Notes under the pieces: model-generated
Told to the model about the DNA's origin: nothing
What the model saw: only the letters and a program-made list of their open reading frames with translations
Database searches by the model: none
Translations under genes and position numbers: made by a program
Source of the DNA: Sphingomonas caeni
Lineage (GTDB): Bacteria; Pseudomonadota; Alphaproteobacteria; Sphingomonadales; Sphingomonadaceae
Length of the DNA stretch: 64,000 nucleotides
Direction of reading: 5' to 3'
Assembly (NCBI RefSeq): GCF_026013415.1
Contig: NZ_JAPDOK010000002.1
Coordinates: 434,001-498,000, forward strand
In this document: positions 33,521 to 43,751 of the stretch, piece by piece
How the letters are laid out: every line of letters starts with the position of its first letter
Numbering within the stretch: position 1 is the first letter of the stretch

Positions 33521-35235
33521 CCGAACACCCCGTGGAGATACCAGCTGAGATCGCCGGTCGCGGGCCGCTCGCCATCGCCCGAGCGGAACAGCCAATAGCG
33601 GCGCCCCGCCTCATCCTCGACGCGGAAATAGTCGCGCGTACTCGCGCGCTCGGCGTCGCGCTTCCACCATTCGCCATGGATGCGCTCGGGGCCGTCGGCG
33701 CGGATCACGCAGTGCGCCTGGCCGCGCCAGGTGAAGCGGCGCGGCGGCTGGTCGGGCAGCTCGGCCAGGACATGGTCGAGCGGCTCGGGGCGCGCGAGCA
33801 GCCGGGCGGGGCGCGGCCAATCGGGGTGCCAGGGCGGGATCGGCAGGATACGGTTGAGCTGGCGGATATCGTCGCGGCTGGGGCGGGCGCCGCCGCGTTC
33901 GGGCGGATCGAGCACCGGCGCGCGCGCGGCCGCGCGTTCGGGGACGTCGCTCTCGACCGGGCGCATCCGCCACATGCCGCGCTGGCCGATCCGCGTCGCG
34001 AGCGTATCGACCAGGGTCGCGATGTCGGGCGCCGCCTCCTCGTCGAGCCGCTCGACCACCGGCTCGGGGCCGAGCGGGGTGGCGCGGCGGACATGGAGTG
34101 CGAGGGCGTCGATGCCGAAGCCGGGCTCCATATCGCCGATCCGGCGGGCGAGCAGGCGGAGCAGATGGACGGGGTCGCGATTGGAGCGGGCGAGGCCGAT
34201 GCTGATGCGTTGCGGCACGCCGTCGACCCGGTCGGCGACCAGTTCGATCGCGCGCGCGCCCAGCCCCTCGGCCTCGAGCGCGGCGGCGAGTTCGGGGACG
34301 AGCGCGCCCAGCCAGGCGGCGATGCCCTCGGCGGTGGCGATCGGCTCGGCGAAGCGGCGGGTGACGGCGATGGCGTGCGGCGGGATCACCGGGGCGAGCG
34401 GCTCGGGCATGCGGCCGAGCGCCTGGTCGAGCCGCAGCACCGTCCCCGCGCCGAAGCGGCGGACGAGCGGGCCGCGGGGGAGCGCCGCGAGCTGGCCGAT
34501 CCGCTCGATGCCGAGGCGCTTGAGGAGTTCGATCGCGGGAGGCTCGAGGCGCAGCGCGGCGGTGGGGAGGGGAGCGAGCGCCTGTGCCCCGCCGGCGGGC
34601 GGGCAGATCCCGCCCGCGCCATGGTGCACCAACGCCCAGGCCGCGCCCACCGTATCGGCAATCGCGATCCGCGCGGTGAAGCCGGCGCGCGCGAGCAGCC
34701 GGACGATCCGCCGCGCCATCGCCACCTCGCCGCCGAACAGGTGCGCGGTGCCGGTCAGGTCGAGAAACAGCGTGTCGGCGCCCTCGACCGCGACGATCGG
34801 CGACCAGCGCCGCGCGGCCAGCATCGCGAACTGACCGAGCGCGGCAAGGTCGCCTTGCGTGTCGGCCGGACGGATATCGAGCCCGCGCACCTGCGCGCGC
34901 GCCTGGGCGACCGCCATGCCCGGGGCGAGCCCCAGCGCCTGCGCTTGCGGGCAGGCGGCGGCGACCAGGCTGCGATTGCCCTCGCGGATCGAGGTGATCA
35001 GCGGCGCGGGACCGCCAAGCGCCTGGCCTCCGCCCAGCGGCGCGACATGGCCGAGCCGGTCCTCGCGCGCCCAGCGCGCGCCGGGCCGCCAGCCGCCGCC
35101 GCGCGGGACCGACCCGGCCCGGAGCGGTCCGGCATCGAGAGGCGCGCGCGCGTCAGGCGGCGCGCCGGCGCGTTCCGCCCGCCACAGCCGCTCGATCGGC
35201 CAGAGCGGGAGGAAGAGCGCAGCGACCCGTTGCAT
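33517..35235 (-). CDS. imuB: Y-family polymerase homologue ImuB
   Basis: A 572-residue protein with Y-family fold motifs (FLPLWPIERL, LFLDLTGTAHLFGGE, IADTVGAAWALV). The acidic metal ligands of active Y polymerases are not evident at the N-terminus, as is usual for ImuB. It is a structural hub linking the beta clamp to ImuA and ImuC. An HhH region and a long C-terminal tail are present. It overlaps imuA by 83 nt and dnaE2 by 4 nt, so translation of the three genes is tightly linked. Confidence 0.93.
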   Translation of the reverse strand: MQRVAALFLPLWPIERLWRAERAGAPPDARAPLDAGPLRAGSVPRGGGWRPGARWAREDRLGHVAPLGGGQALGGPAPLITSIREGNRSLVAAACPQAQALGLAPGMAVAQARAQVRGLDIRPADTQGDLAALGQFAMLAARRWSPIVAVEGADTLFLDLTGTAHLFGGEVAMARRIVRLLARAGFTARIAIADTVGAAWALVHHGAGGICPPAGGAQALAPLPTAALRLEPPAIELLKRLGIERIGQLAALPRGPLVRRFGAGTVLRLDQALGRMPEPLAPVIPPHAIAVTRRFAEPIATAEGIAAWLGALVPELAAALEAEGLGARAIELVADRVDGVPQRISIGLARSNRDPVHLLRLLARRIGDMEPGFGIDALALHVRRATPLGPEPVVERLDEEAAPDIATLVDTLATRIGQRGMWRMRPVESDVPERAAARAPVLDPPERGGARPSRDDIRQLNRILPIPPWHPDWPRPARLLARPEPLDHVLAELPDQPPRRFTWRGQAHCVIRADGPERIHGEWWKRDAERASTRDYFRVEDEAGRRYWLFRSGDGERPATGDLSWYLHGVFG

Positions 35236-35899
35236 CGCATGCCTCCACTTCGAGTTCGAACGCTTCGCCCCCCTTTTGCCGGGCCAGCTCGAGCCGCCAG
35301 CGCGGTCGTCCGACGCCCTCTACGGGCAACGGGGTCGAGGGGGCGGGCCCGATCCGCCAGCGGGTGACCGCGGCGGACGGTACCCGAAACGGGTCGCCGC
35401 CGGCGCGGGGATGGCGGCGGAGCAGCAGCGCGATCGTCCGTCCGCCTTCCGCCGCGAGCTGGAGCCGCCGCGTCGCGGTCATGTCGGCGCGCCTGGCCTC
35501 GCCGATCACCGCGCCCAGCCCGCGATGCCTGAGGCCCTCCTCCATCACCGCGAGCAATTCGGCATCGTCGGCCGCCTCGGCATAGATGAGCCGCTTATGA
35601 TCGAGCCCTGCCTGGGCCAGCCCCGGCGCGAACAGGTCGCGCCGCCGCACCACCCACAGCACCGGCCCCCAGGCGCGTGCGGCGATCCCGGCCATGAACA
35701 GGGTCGCGGCGCAATCGTCCGCCATATCCGCGCCCGCGCCCGCCACTTCGTGGAGCGCGTCGAGCCTGAGCCCGCCGTTCGCGAGGCGGCCGTCGAGCGG
35801 CTCGATGCCAAAGGGCAAGGCGGGCCTGCGCCGAAACCCGCCGGTCTCGATTCCGGCGAGCGTCTCGCGCAATTGCTTCAGGACGGCGGGATCGGCCAC
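35153..35899 (-). CDS. imuA: SOS mutasome accessory protein ImuA
   Basis: A 248-residue RecA/SulA-like protein with the conserved opening PFGIEPLDGRLANGGLRLDALHEVAG and the internal WVVRRRDLFAPGLAQAGLD. The Walker motifs are incomplete, as expected for ImuA. It is the first gene of the imuA-imuB-dnaE2 operon. A LexA box sits 28-42 nt upstream of its start. The C-terminal ~27 codons overlap the start of imuB. Confidence 0.92.
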   Translation of the reverse strand: MADPAVLKQLRETLAGIETGGFRRRPALPFGIEPLDGRLANGGLRLDALHEVAGAGADMADDCAATLFMAGIAARAWGPVLWVVRRRDLFAPGLAQAGLDHKRLIYAEAADDAELLAVMEEGLRHRGLGAVIGEARRADMTATRRLQLAAEGGRTIALLLRRHPRAGGDPFRVPSAAVTRWRIGPAPSTPLPVEGVGRPRWRLELARQKGGEAFELEVEACDATGRCALPPALADRAAVAGGTRRRAA

Positions 35900-35926
35900 G
35901 CGGCGTGCGACTCGGTTGTGGATTAT

Positions 35927-35941
35927 GTTCCTATTCTGTTC
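35927..35941. promoter_or_regulatory. LexA (SOS) box upstream of imuA
   Basis: GTTC-N7-GTTC exactly matches the alphaproteobacterial LexA recognition sequence, read here on the plus strand. On the gene's strand it is GAAC-N7-GAAC. Its position just ahead of the imuA start makes the mutasome operon DNA-damage inducible. Confidence 0.88.
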
Positions 35942-35973
35942 TCATTCCAACAAGAGTCAACCACCCACCGCTT

Positions 35974-36053
35974 GTGCTCCGGCGAAGGCCGGAGCGGTGG
36001 CGTTACGGGCGGGTGCCCGCTTTTCTCCAACGCTCCAGCCTTCGCCGGAGCAC
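35974..36053. repeat. Inverted GTGCTCCGGCGAAGG repeat pair
   Basis: Two 23-nt copies (35974-35996 and 36031-36053) are inverted and match at 22 of 23 positions, with a 34-nt spacer. Each copy is itself partly palindromic. Repeats of this kind are common between sphingomonad genes. It stands between the divergent imuA and M3 peptidase genes. Confidence 0.8.
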
Positions 36054-36131
36054 GGAAGGGCGCGCGGGTCGCCCTATTGCTATTCGGAACATCGCTCTTA
36101 CGGTGCCTTATCCCCGTGACACGGAGCCGAA

Positions 36132-38267
36132 ATGATGACCCCGTTACTCTCCCGCCGCCAGGCGCTGCTCGCCTCTTCCACCCTGCTCGCCACGCCTCTA
36201 CTCACCGCCGCCACGCGTTTCGATCCCGCCGACGCCTCGCCCCTGCTCAAGCCGTGGAGCGGCGGGTTCGGCGGGGTGCCGCCCTGGGACCAGATCAAGC
36301 CGGCGATGTTCCCCGCGGCGTTCGAGACGGCGATGGCGGAGCTGCGCGCCGAAACGCTGGCGATCCGCGACGCGAAAACCAGGCCGAGCTTCAAGACCGT
36401 CGTCCTGCCGATGCAGATGACGGGCGAGACGATGGACCGCGTCCAGTCGGTCTGGGGGGTCTACACCTCGAACCTCGCCACCAAGGAAGTCCAGGCGATC
36501 GACCGCGAATGGAGCCCCAGGCTCGCCAAATTCTATGACGAGCTGTTCCTCGATCCCAAGCTCGCGGCGCGGGTGAAGGGCGCATACGATACGCGCAAGT
36601 CGCAGAGGCTCGACGCCCAGCAGATGCGGCTGCTCGAGCGCAGCTATCGCGGCTTCGTGCGGCGCGGCGCCTATCTGTCGGACGCCCAGCGCGCCGAAGT
36701 GACCACGCTCAACCAGGCGCTCGCCTCGGCCTATTCGGAGTTCAGCCGCAAGGTGCTCGCCGATGAGGAAACCTGGATCCTGCTCGATCAGGAGAGTGAT
36801 TTCGCCGGGCTGCCCGACAGCTTCAAGGCCTCGCTCAAGGCCGCCGCGGACGAGCGCAAGGTGAGCGGCTGGGCGGTGGTCAACACGCGTTCGTCGGTCG
36901 CGCCCTTCCTCGCCAATTCGACCAACCGGGCGCTTCGCGAGAAAGTCTGGCGCGCCTTCATCAAGCGCGGCGACAATGGTGACGCGAACGACACCAAGGC
37001 GGTGATCGCGACCATCCTCAAGCTCCGCCAGCAACGCGCGGTGCTGCTCGGCTTCAAGAACCACGCTTACCTCAGGATGGACGACACGATGGCGGAAAAT
37101 CCCGCCAATGCGATGAAGCTGATGATGTCGGTCTGGCCGGCGGCGCGCGCGCGGGTGGGCGAGGAAGTCGCCGACATGCAGGCGCTCGCCGACAAGGAGG
37201 GCGCGGGGATCACGATCGAGCCCTGGGACTATCGCTTCTATGCCGAGAAGGTCCGCAAAGAGCGGTACGACCTCGATGAGGCCGAGGTGAAGCCGTACCT
37301 CGAGCTGAGCAATATCCTCGCCGGCGCCTTCTATGCCTGCGGGCGGCTCTACGATCTCGACTTCAAGGAAAATACCGGCGCGATTCCCGTATTCGACCCC
37401 AATGTCCGCACCTTCGTCGTGACGCACAAGGTGACCGGGAAAAATGTCGGCATCTTCTATTTCGACGGCTATGCGCGCTCGGGCAAACGCTCGGGCGCCT
37501 GGGCAACGCGCTATCGCGGGCAGCAGAAACTGGGCGGGGAGCGCAACACGCTTGCCTCCAACAACAATAATTTCGTCAAGGGCGGGGCGGGCGAGCCGAC
37601 GCTGATCAGCATCGACGACGCGACCACGCTGTTCCACGAATTCGGCCATGCGATCCACAGCCTGCTCCAGAACATCACCTATCCGGGGCTGGCGGGCACG
37701 CCGCGCGATTTCGTCGAATATCCGAGCCAGGTGAACGAGAATTGGCTGCTCACCCGCGACGTGCTCGACAAGTTCGCGAAACACTACAAGACCGGCGAGC
37801 CGATGCCCCAGGCGCTGGTCGACAAGATCGAGAAGAGCTCGACCTTCAACCAGGGCTTCGACACGGTCGAATATCTCGCCTGCGCGATCGTCGACATGCA
37901 GCTCCATGACCGCGAGACGCCGGTGACCGACATCGCCGCATACGAGACCGAGGCGCTGGCTGCGCTGGGGATGCCGAAGGAGATCGTGCTCCGCCACCGG
38001 CTGCCCCAGTTCAACCATCTCTTCTCGTCGGACGCCTATTCGGCGGGATATTATTCGTATCTCTGGTCCGAGACGATGGACGCCGACACCTGGGCGGCGT
38101 TCGTCGAGACCGGCAATGTCTGGGACAAGGCGACCGCCGACCGCTTCCGCACCACCCTGCTCTCGACCGGCAACGAGACCGACCGCAAGGCCGCCTATCG
38201 CGCGTTTCGCGGGCGCGATCCCGACGTGACGGCCCTGTTCAAGCGGCGCGGATTTCCGGTGACCTGA
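36132..38267 (+). CDS. M3-family oligopeptidase (Dcp-like)
   Basis: A 711-residue zinc peptidase. The catalytic motif HEFGH has His502, Glu503 and His506, with a further Glu about 30 residues later in the same helical core. The N-terminus MMTPLLSRRQALLASS looks like a Tat-type signal (RRQALL), followed by hydrophobic residues, so it is probably exported, like peptidyl-dipeptidase Dcp variants. It degrades short peptides. GGAG precedes the start by 6 nt. It is monocistronic and divergent from the imu operon. Confidence 0.9.
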   Translation: MMTPLLSRRQALLASSTLLATPLLTAATRFDPADASPLLKPWSGGFGGVPPWDQIKPAMFPAAFETAMAELRAETLAIRDAKTRPSFKTVVLPMQMTGETMDRVQSVWGVYTSNLATKEVQAIDREWSPRLAKFYDELFLDPKLAARVKGAYDTRKSQRLDAQQMRLLERSYRGFVRRGAYLSDAQRAEVTTLNQALASAYSEFSRKVLADEETWILLDQESDFAGLPDSFKASLKAAADERKVSGWAVVNTRSSVAPFLANSTNRALREKVWRAFIKRGDNGDANDTKAVIATILKLRQQRAVLLGFKNHAYLRMDDTMAENPANAMKLMMSVWPAARARVGEEVADMQALADKEGAGITIEPWDYRFYAEKVRKERYDLDEAEVKPYLELSNILAGAFYACGRLYDLDFKENTGAIPVFDPNVRTFVVTHKVTGKNVGIFYFDGYARSGKRSGAWATRYRGQQKLGGERNTLASNNNNFVKGGAGEPTLISIDDATTLFHEFGHAIHSLLQNITYPGLAGTPRDFVEYPSQVNENWLLTRDVLDKFAKHYKTGEPMPQALVDKIEKSSTFNQGFDTVEYLACAIVDMQLHDRETPVTDIAAYETEALAALGMPKEIVLRHRLPQFNHLFSSDAYSAGYYSYLWSETMDADTWAAFVETGNVWDKATADRFRTTLLSTGNETDRKAAYRAFRGRDPDVTALFKRRGFPVT

Positions 38268-38341
38268 AGCCATATCGGCCCCGTTGCGGCGGGGCCGGTA
38301 CAGGTGTAATCTCATCGCCTCCAACGATGGGGGTTCGTCCG

Positions 38342-38983
38342 ATGCGCGCAATCCTGATCACGCTTGGTGTGGCGATCGCGGCCACGGGCTTCACCGCGGC
38401 CCCCGCCATGACGGCACAGCGCGCGCCCGCCACCTTCATCCCGCCCAGCGTCGGCGAGGAGCGTTTCCTCGAATCCTGGTTCGGCGCCGAACTGCGCAGC
38501 GCGGGCCTTCGTCCGCTCTGGACCGAGCGCGGGCTCGACGGTTATCGCGAGCGCTATCGCCTGCTGTTCGCGGCGGGCAGCACGGGCGTGACGATCGTCA
38601 CCATCGATGTCGATCCCGACGGCACCGGGGTGGTGACCGCGACGCGCAAGCGCCCGGGCGGGATCGTCGAGCGTGACCAGCGCGCGGTCTATATCCCCGG
38701 CCGCGTCGCCTGGAGCGAGCAGTTCGGGGTCAATCGCGGCGCGACCCGGAGCCTGCGCCGGGTGTTCGACGCGCAGCATTTCTTCGCCCGCAGCTTCCGC
38801 GCCGAGACACCCCTTCCCGAGGAAGCGGCGGCGACGTGCGGTGACGGGGTCGGCTATCTGATCGAGCTGCGGGACCGCAGCGGCTATCACGCCATCACCC
38901 GCGACAATTGCGACGCCGCCGACGCCCGCGCGCTGATCGACGCGGTGCTGAAGCTGAGCGACGGGGCCTGGCCCCGCCGCTAA
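38342..38983 (+). CDS. Secreted protein of unknown function
   Basis: A 213-residue protein with a signal peptide (MRAILITLGVAIAATGFTAA, cleavage near AMTA). The mature part has two cysteines (in ATCGDG and DNCDAAD) that could form a disulfide. No enzymatic motif is recognised. The start at 38342 has GGGGG upstream; an earlier ATG at 38327 is possible. It follows the M3 peptidase gene by 74 nt and may share its transcript. Confidence 0.65.
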   Translation: MRAILITLGVAIAATGFTAAPAMTAQRAPATFIPPSVGEERFLESWFGAELRSAGLRPLWTERGLDGYRERYRLLFAAGSTGVTIVTIDVDPDGTGVVTATRKRPGGIVERDQRAVYIPGRVAWSEQFGVNRGATRSLRRVFDAQHFFARSFRAETPLPEEAAATCGDGVGYLIELRDRSGYHAITRDNCDAADARALIDAVLKLSDGAWPRR

Positions 38984-38986
38984 TTC

Positions 38987-39005
38987 AGGTCAGCACTACT
39001 GACCT
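38987..39005. promoter_or_regulatory. Dyad overlapping the bkd promoter
   Basis: AGGTCAG and CTGACCT are a perfect 7-bp inverted repeat with a 5-nt centre (CACTA). The right arm adjoins the -35 element at 39005. It could be a repressor or activator site for the branched-chain operon, or a terminator for the preceding gene. No T-tract supports the latter. Confidence 0.5.
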
Positions 39006-39034
39006 TGTTGCGCTGCCCGTTGAAATTTTATAAC
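39005..39034 (+). promoter_or_regulatory. Putative bkd operon promoter
   Basis: TTGTTG (39005-39010) and TATAAC (39029-39034) are 18 nt apart, in the only AT-rich stretch upstream of the E1-alpha gene. The -10 is good for a high-GC genome. The start codon lies about 65 nt downstream. Confidence 0.45.
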
Positions 39035-39090
39035 AAGGCTCCAAAGCCGAGTCCCGTGCGTTGGCCCAAGCAATTGCACGTGTCTCATAA

Positions 39091-40377
<1,287 letters not shown>

Positions 40378-40378
40378 C

Positions 40379-41392
40379 ATGGCACGCATGAACATGATCC
40401 AGGCCATCAACTCCGCGATGGAGGTGATGATGGCGCGCGATCCCGACGTAGTCGTGATGGGCGAGGATGTCGGCTATTTCGGCGGCGTCTTCCGCGCGAC
40501 CGCGGGGCTGCAGGCCAAGTTCGGCAAGACCCGCGTGTTCGACACGCCGATCACCGAATGCGGGATCATCGGCGTGGCGGTGGGCATGGGCGCGTACGGA
40601 TTGCGCCCGGTGCCCGAGATCCAGTTCGCCGATTACATCTATCCCGCGCTCGACCAGCTGGTGAGCGAGGCGGCGCGGCTGCGCTATCGCTCGGCGGGCG
40701 ATTTCACCTCGCCGATCACGGTGCGCTCGCCCTTCGGCGGGGGCATCTTCGGCGGCCAGACCCACAGCCAGAGCCCCGAGGGCATCTTCACCCATGTCTC
40801 GGGCATCAAGACGGTCATCCCGGCGACCCCCTATGACGCCAAGGGCCTGCTGATCGCCGCGATCGAGGATAATGATCCGACCATCTTCTTCGAGCCCAAG
40901 CGCATCTATAACGGGCCCTTCGACGGCCATTACGACCGGCCTTCGAAGAACTGGTCCCAGCATCCCGCGGGCGAGGTGCCCGAGGGCTATTACAAGATCG
41001 AGCTCGGCAAGGCCGCGACCGTCCGCTCGGGCGAGGCGGTGACGATCCTGGCCTACGGCACGATGGTTCATGTCGTGCTGAGCACGATCGAGGAGCTGGG
41101 CGTCGATGCCGAGATCATCGATCTGCGCACGCTGGTGCCGCTCGATATCGAGGCGATCGAGGCGTCGGTCAAAAAGACCGGGCGCTGCCTGATCGTGCAC
41201 GAAGCGACGCGCACCGGGGGCTTCGGGGCGGAACTCTCCGCGCTCGTCCAGGAACGCTGCTTCTACCATCTCGAGGCGCCGATCGAGCGCGTCACCGGCT
41301 TCGACACGCCCTATCCGCACAGCCTCGAATGGGCCTATTTCCCCGGCCCCGTCCGCATCGGCGAGGCGCTCAAGAAACTCCTGAAGGACTGA
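40379..41392 (+). CDS. bkdA2: Branched-chain 2-oxoacid dehydrogenase E1, beta subunit
   Basis: A 337-residue transketolase-like subunit. It contains MGEDVGYFGGVFRAT with the Glu that activates thiamine, FDTPITECGIIGVAVGMG, and IVHEATRTGGFGAEL. It forms the alpha2-beta2 E1 component with the upstream product. It begins 1 nt after the alpha stop codon, and the E2 gene follows after 5 nt. The C-terminal Tyr/Pro-rich end is usual for the family. Confidence 0.94.
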   Translation: MARMNMIQAINSAMEVMMARDPDVVVMGEDVGYFGGVFRATAGLQAKFGKTRVFDTPITECGIIGVAVGMGAYGLRPVPEIQFADYIYPALDQLVSEAARLRYRSAGDFTSPITVRSPFGGGIFGGQTHSQSPEGIFTHVSGIKTVIPATPYDAKGLLIAAIEDNDPTIFFEPKRIYNGPFDGHYDRPSKNWSQHPAGEVPEGYYKIELGKAATVRSGEAVTILAYGTMVHVVLSTIEELGVDAEIIDLRTLVPLDIEAIEASVKKTGRCLIVHEATRTGGFGAELSALVQERCFYHLEAPIERVTGFDTPYPHSLEWAYFPGPVRIGEALKKLLKD

Positions 41393-41397
41393 CCGCG

Positions 41398-42708
41398 ATG
41401 GCCCGCTTCACATTCCGTCTTCCGGACATCGGCGAAGGCATCGCCGAGGCCGAGATCGTCGCGTGGCACGTGCGAGTAGGCGAGCGCGTCGAGGAGGACC
41501 AGCAGGTCGCCGACATGATGACCGACAAGGCGACCGTCGAGATGGAATCGCCGGTCTCGGGGATCGTGGTCGAGCTGGCGGGCGAGGTCGGCGATCAGGT
41601 CGCGATCGGTTCGGCGCTGATGGTGGTCGAGACCGACGGGGATGCGGACGAGGCGCCTGCCGCGATCGAGGAAGCGGTCGAGGCGGAGACACCGGGGGTT
41701 GAGGAGATCCAACCTAATCCCGTTCGCGCTGAGCCTGTCGAAGCGCCGTCCTCCACTTCCCCCGCGGTCGAGAAAGAAGAACAGCCCTTCGACAAGCTCA
41801 AGGCGAACGGAGAGGGCGTATCACCCGCTTCAGAAGCAACCGCCAAGTCCCATGCCCTCGCTTCCCCCGCCGTCCGCGCGCGCGCCAAGGATCTGGGTGT
41901 CGATCTCGCCGCGGTGAAGACCGATGGCGACCGCGTCCGCCACGCCGATCTCGACGCGTATCTCCGCTACCAGTCGGGCCAGGGCTACCACGCCCCTCAC
42001 GCCAGCCGCGCGCGCGACGACGAGACGATCAAGGTCATCGGCATGCGCCGCAAGATCGCGGAGAATATGGCCGCCGCGAAGCGCAACATCCCGCACTTCA
42101 CCTATGTCGACGAAATCGACGTCACGTCGCTCGAGGCGATGCGCGCCGATCTCAACGCCAATCGCGGTCAGCGTCCCAAGCTCACCATGCTTCCGCTGAT
42201 GATCGTCGCGATTTGCCGCAGCCTGCCCCAATTCCCGATGCTCAACGCGCGCTATGACGACGAAGCCGGCGTGGTGACGCGCTCGGGCCGCGTCCATATG
42301 GGCATGGCGACGCAGACCGATGCGGGGCTCACCGTGCCCGTGATCCGCGACGCGCAGGACAAGAATGTCTGGCAGCTCGCAGCCGAGATCGGCCGCCTCG
42401 CCGAGGCCGCGCGCGCCAACAAGCTCAAGCCCGAGGAAATGGGCGGCGGCACGATCACCATCACATCGCTGGGGCCCTTGGGCGGCATCGCCACCACCCC
42501 GGTGATCAACCGCCCCGAGGTCGCGATCATCGGGCCCAACAAGATCGTCGAGCGCCCGGTATTCCAGGGCGACGACATCGTCCGCGCCAAACTCATGAAC
42601 CTCTCGATCAGCTGCGACCACCGCGTCGTCGATGGCTGGGACGCGGCGAGCTATGTCCAGGCACTCAAGAAGCTGCTCGAGACCCCGGTGCTGCTCTTCG
42701 CGGACTGA
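41398..42708 (+). CDS. bkdB: Dihydrolipoamide acyltransferase (E2) of the branched-chain complex
   Basis: A 436-residue E2 subunit. The lipoyl domain is residues 1-80 with Lys44 in MMTDKATVEME. An acidic, Ala/Pro linker covers 80-155. The peripheral-subunit-binding domain lies near 160-195. The catalytic domain ends with CDHRVVDGWDA, His408 and Asp412. Residues about 108-138 are encoded by a palindromic repeat (see 41721-41810) and read PVRAEPVEA and PFDKLKANGE, an insertion into a linker that tolerates it. The start at 41398 fits the family N-terminus. No E3 gene follows. Confidence 0.93.
   Translation: MARFTFRLPDIGEGIAEAEIVAWHVRVGERVEEDQQVADMMTDKATVEMESPVSGIVVELAGEVGDQVAIGSALMVVETDGDADEAPAAIEEAVEAETPGVEEIQPNPVRAEPVEAPSSTSPAVEKEEQPFDKLKANGEGVSPASEATAKSHALASPAVRARAKDLGVDLAAVKTDGDRVRHADLDAYLRYQSGQGYHAPHASRARDDETIKVIGMRRKIAENMAAAKRNIPHFTYVDEIDVTSLEAMRADLNANRGQRPKLTMLPLMIVAICRSLPQFPMLNARYDDEAGVVTRSGRVHMGMATQTDAGLTVPVIRDAQDKNVWQLAAEIGRLAEAARANKLKPEEMGGGTITITSLGPLGGIATTPVINRPEVAIIGPNKIVERPVFQGDDIVRAKLMNLSISCDHRVVDGWDAASYVQALKKLLETPVLLFAD
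41721..41810. repeat. Palindromic repeat inside bkdB
   Basis: Arms at 41721-41743 (CGTTCGCGCTGAGCCTGTCG, then AAG) and 41785-41810 pair at 20 of 23 positions, with a 41-nt centre. The arms have the form GTTCGxxCTGAGCxTGTCGAAG, which I recognise as a frequent intergenic element of sphingomonads. Here it lies in a coding sequence in frame. Confidence 0.85.
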
Positions 42709-42730
42709 TTCAGCTCCGCTGAATACGACT

Positions 42731-43681
42731 TCAGGGCAACCAGCTGCTCCGGTTGCGGCGCATCTGGAGCTGGCCTTGGCGCGTGCGGAACCGGGCCTCG
42801 TCATTGTGCCGCCGCAGTTCGGCGGCCGCCTGGTTCTGCTTCTGTCCGAAGGCGCTGAAGGCCTCGAGATCGGCATTGTTGTTGAACATGAACACCGGCC
42901 CCTGCGGCACCCAGCGGCGCCGCGCGAGCACCCGGCACGCGCCCTCGGCCGCGTCGAACATCCGCTTCTGGATCCCGTCGAGCTCGACGAGGCTGGCATC
43001 GGTATCGTTGCTGTTCATCGAGTCCCGGATCTCGCGCTTGTAGATCTCGGGATAATCGGTGTCGTCGAGCGCCTTGACGAAGGCGCGATAGCTGGCGCGG
43101 CGGCGCTCGATCAGCGCGTGCGACTTGGCGTTGGTCGTACCGACCGTCGCGCAGTGCGAGAGCAGGCCCGGGCTGGCGTGCAGCGCGCTGGCGTCGGCCA
43201 TCAGCTGGAGCCCGGCCGCCCGCGCTTCGTCGTCGAGCGCGCGCTGGCCATCGGTCGCCTCGCGGATCAGCGCGACGAACAGCTTCGATATCGGCCCGCG
43301 ATTTTCGGCGCCGGCGGGGAAGCGCGGATAATTGTCCGGCCCATAGTCCATCTCGGCCAGCGTGCTGAGATCGGCCTTGATGCGCTGTTCGTGCAGCTGG
43401 GTCTCCCAATAGCCGACCCCGGCGGCGGTGAGCAGCAGCAGCATGAAGCTCATCAGCTTCCAGTTCGCGGTCGCGCGGCGGATCGTGATCAGATAGCCGA
43501 TCCCCCACAGGATCAGCGCGATCACCATCGCCGCCGCCATGATCACCGGCAGCGGCGCGGGCGGGAGATAGGGCGCGCCGAACCATCCCCCCGCGATCAG
43601 CAGTACGCAGCCGATCAGCGCCGCGGCGAGCGGATGGCCCTCGTTCCACTCGTCGGGATCATATTGGTCTTCATAGTCCAT
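42731..43681 (-). CDS. Membrane protein of unknown function
   Basis: A 316-residue protein. Residues 18-100 hold three hydrophobic segments after an acidic N-terminus (MDYEDQYDPDEW). Residues 100-316 are soluble and helical, with one Cys (SHCATVG) and a His/Arg/Gln-rich end. No known motif is seen. It is convergent with the E2 gene (22 nt apart) and lies downstream of the 514-residue gene on the same strand. Confidence 0.6.
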   Translation of the reverse strand: MDYEDQYDPDEWNEGHPLAAALIGCVLLIAGGWFGAPYLPPAPLPVIMAAAMVIALILWGIGYLITIRRATANWKLMSFMLLLLTAAGVGYWETQLHEQRIKADLSTLAEMDYGPDNYPRFPAGAENRGPISKLFVALIREATDGQRALDDEARAAGLQLMADASALHASPGLLSHCATVGTTNAKSHALIERRRASYRAFVKALDDTDYPEIYKREIRDSMNSNDTDASLVELDGIQKRMFDAAEGACRVLARRRWVPQGPVFMFNNNADLEAFSAFGQKQNQAAAELRRHNDEARFRTRQGQLQMRRNRSSWLP

Positions 43682-43751
43682 GCCCCGTCTCCCCTACCGG
43701 TGAGGATAGCCCGACGGTGCCGGCGCGCAACTGCTCCGTTTCGCGGCGCCG

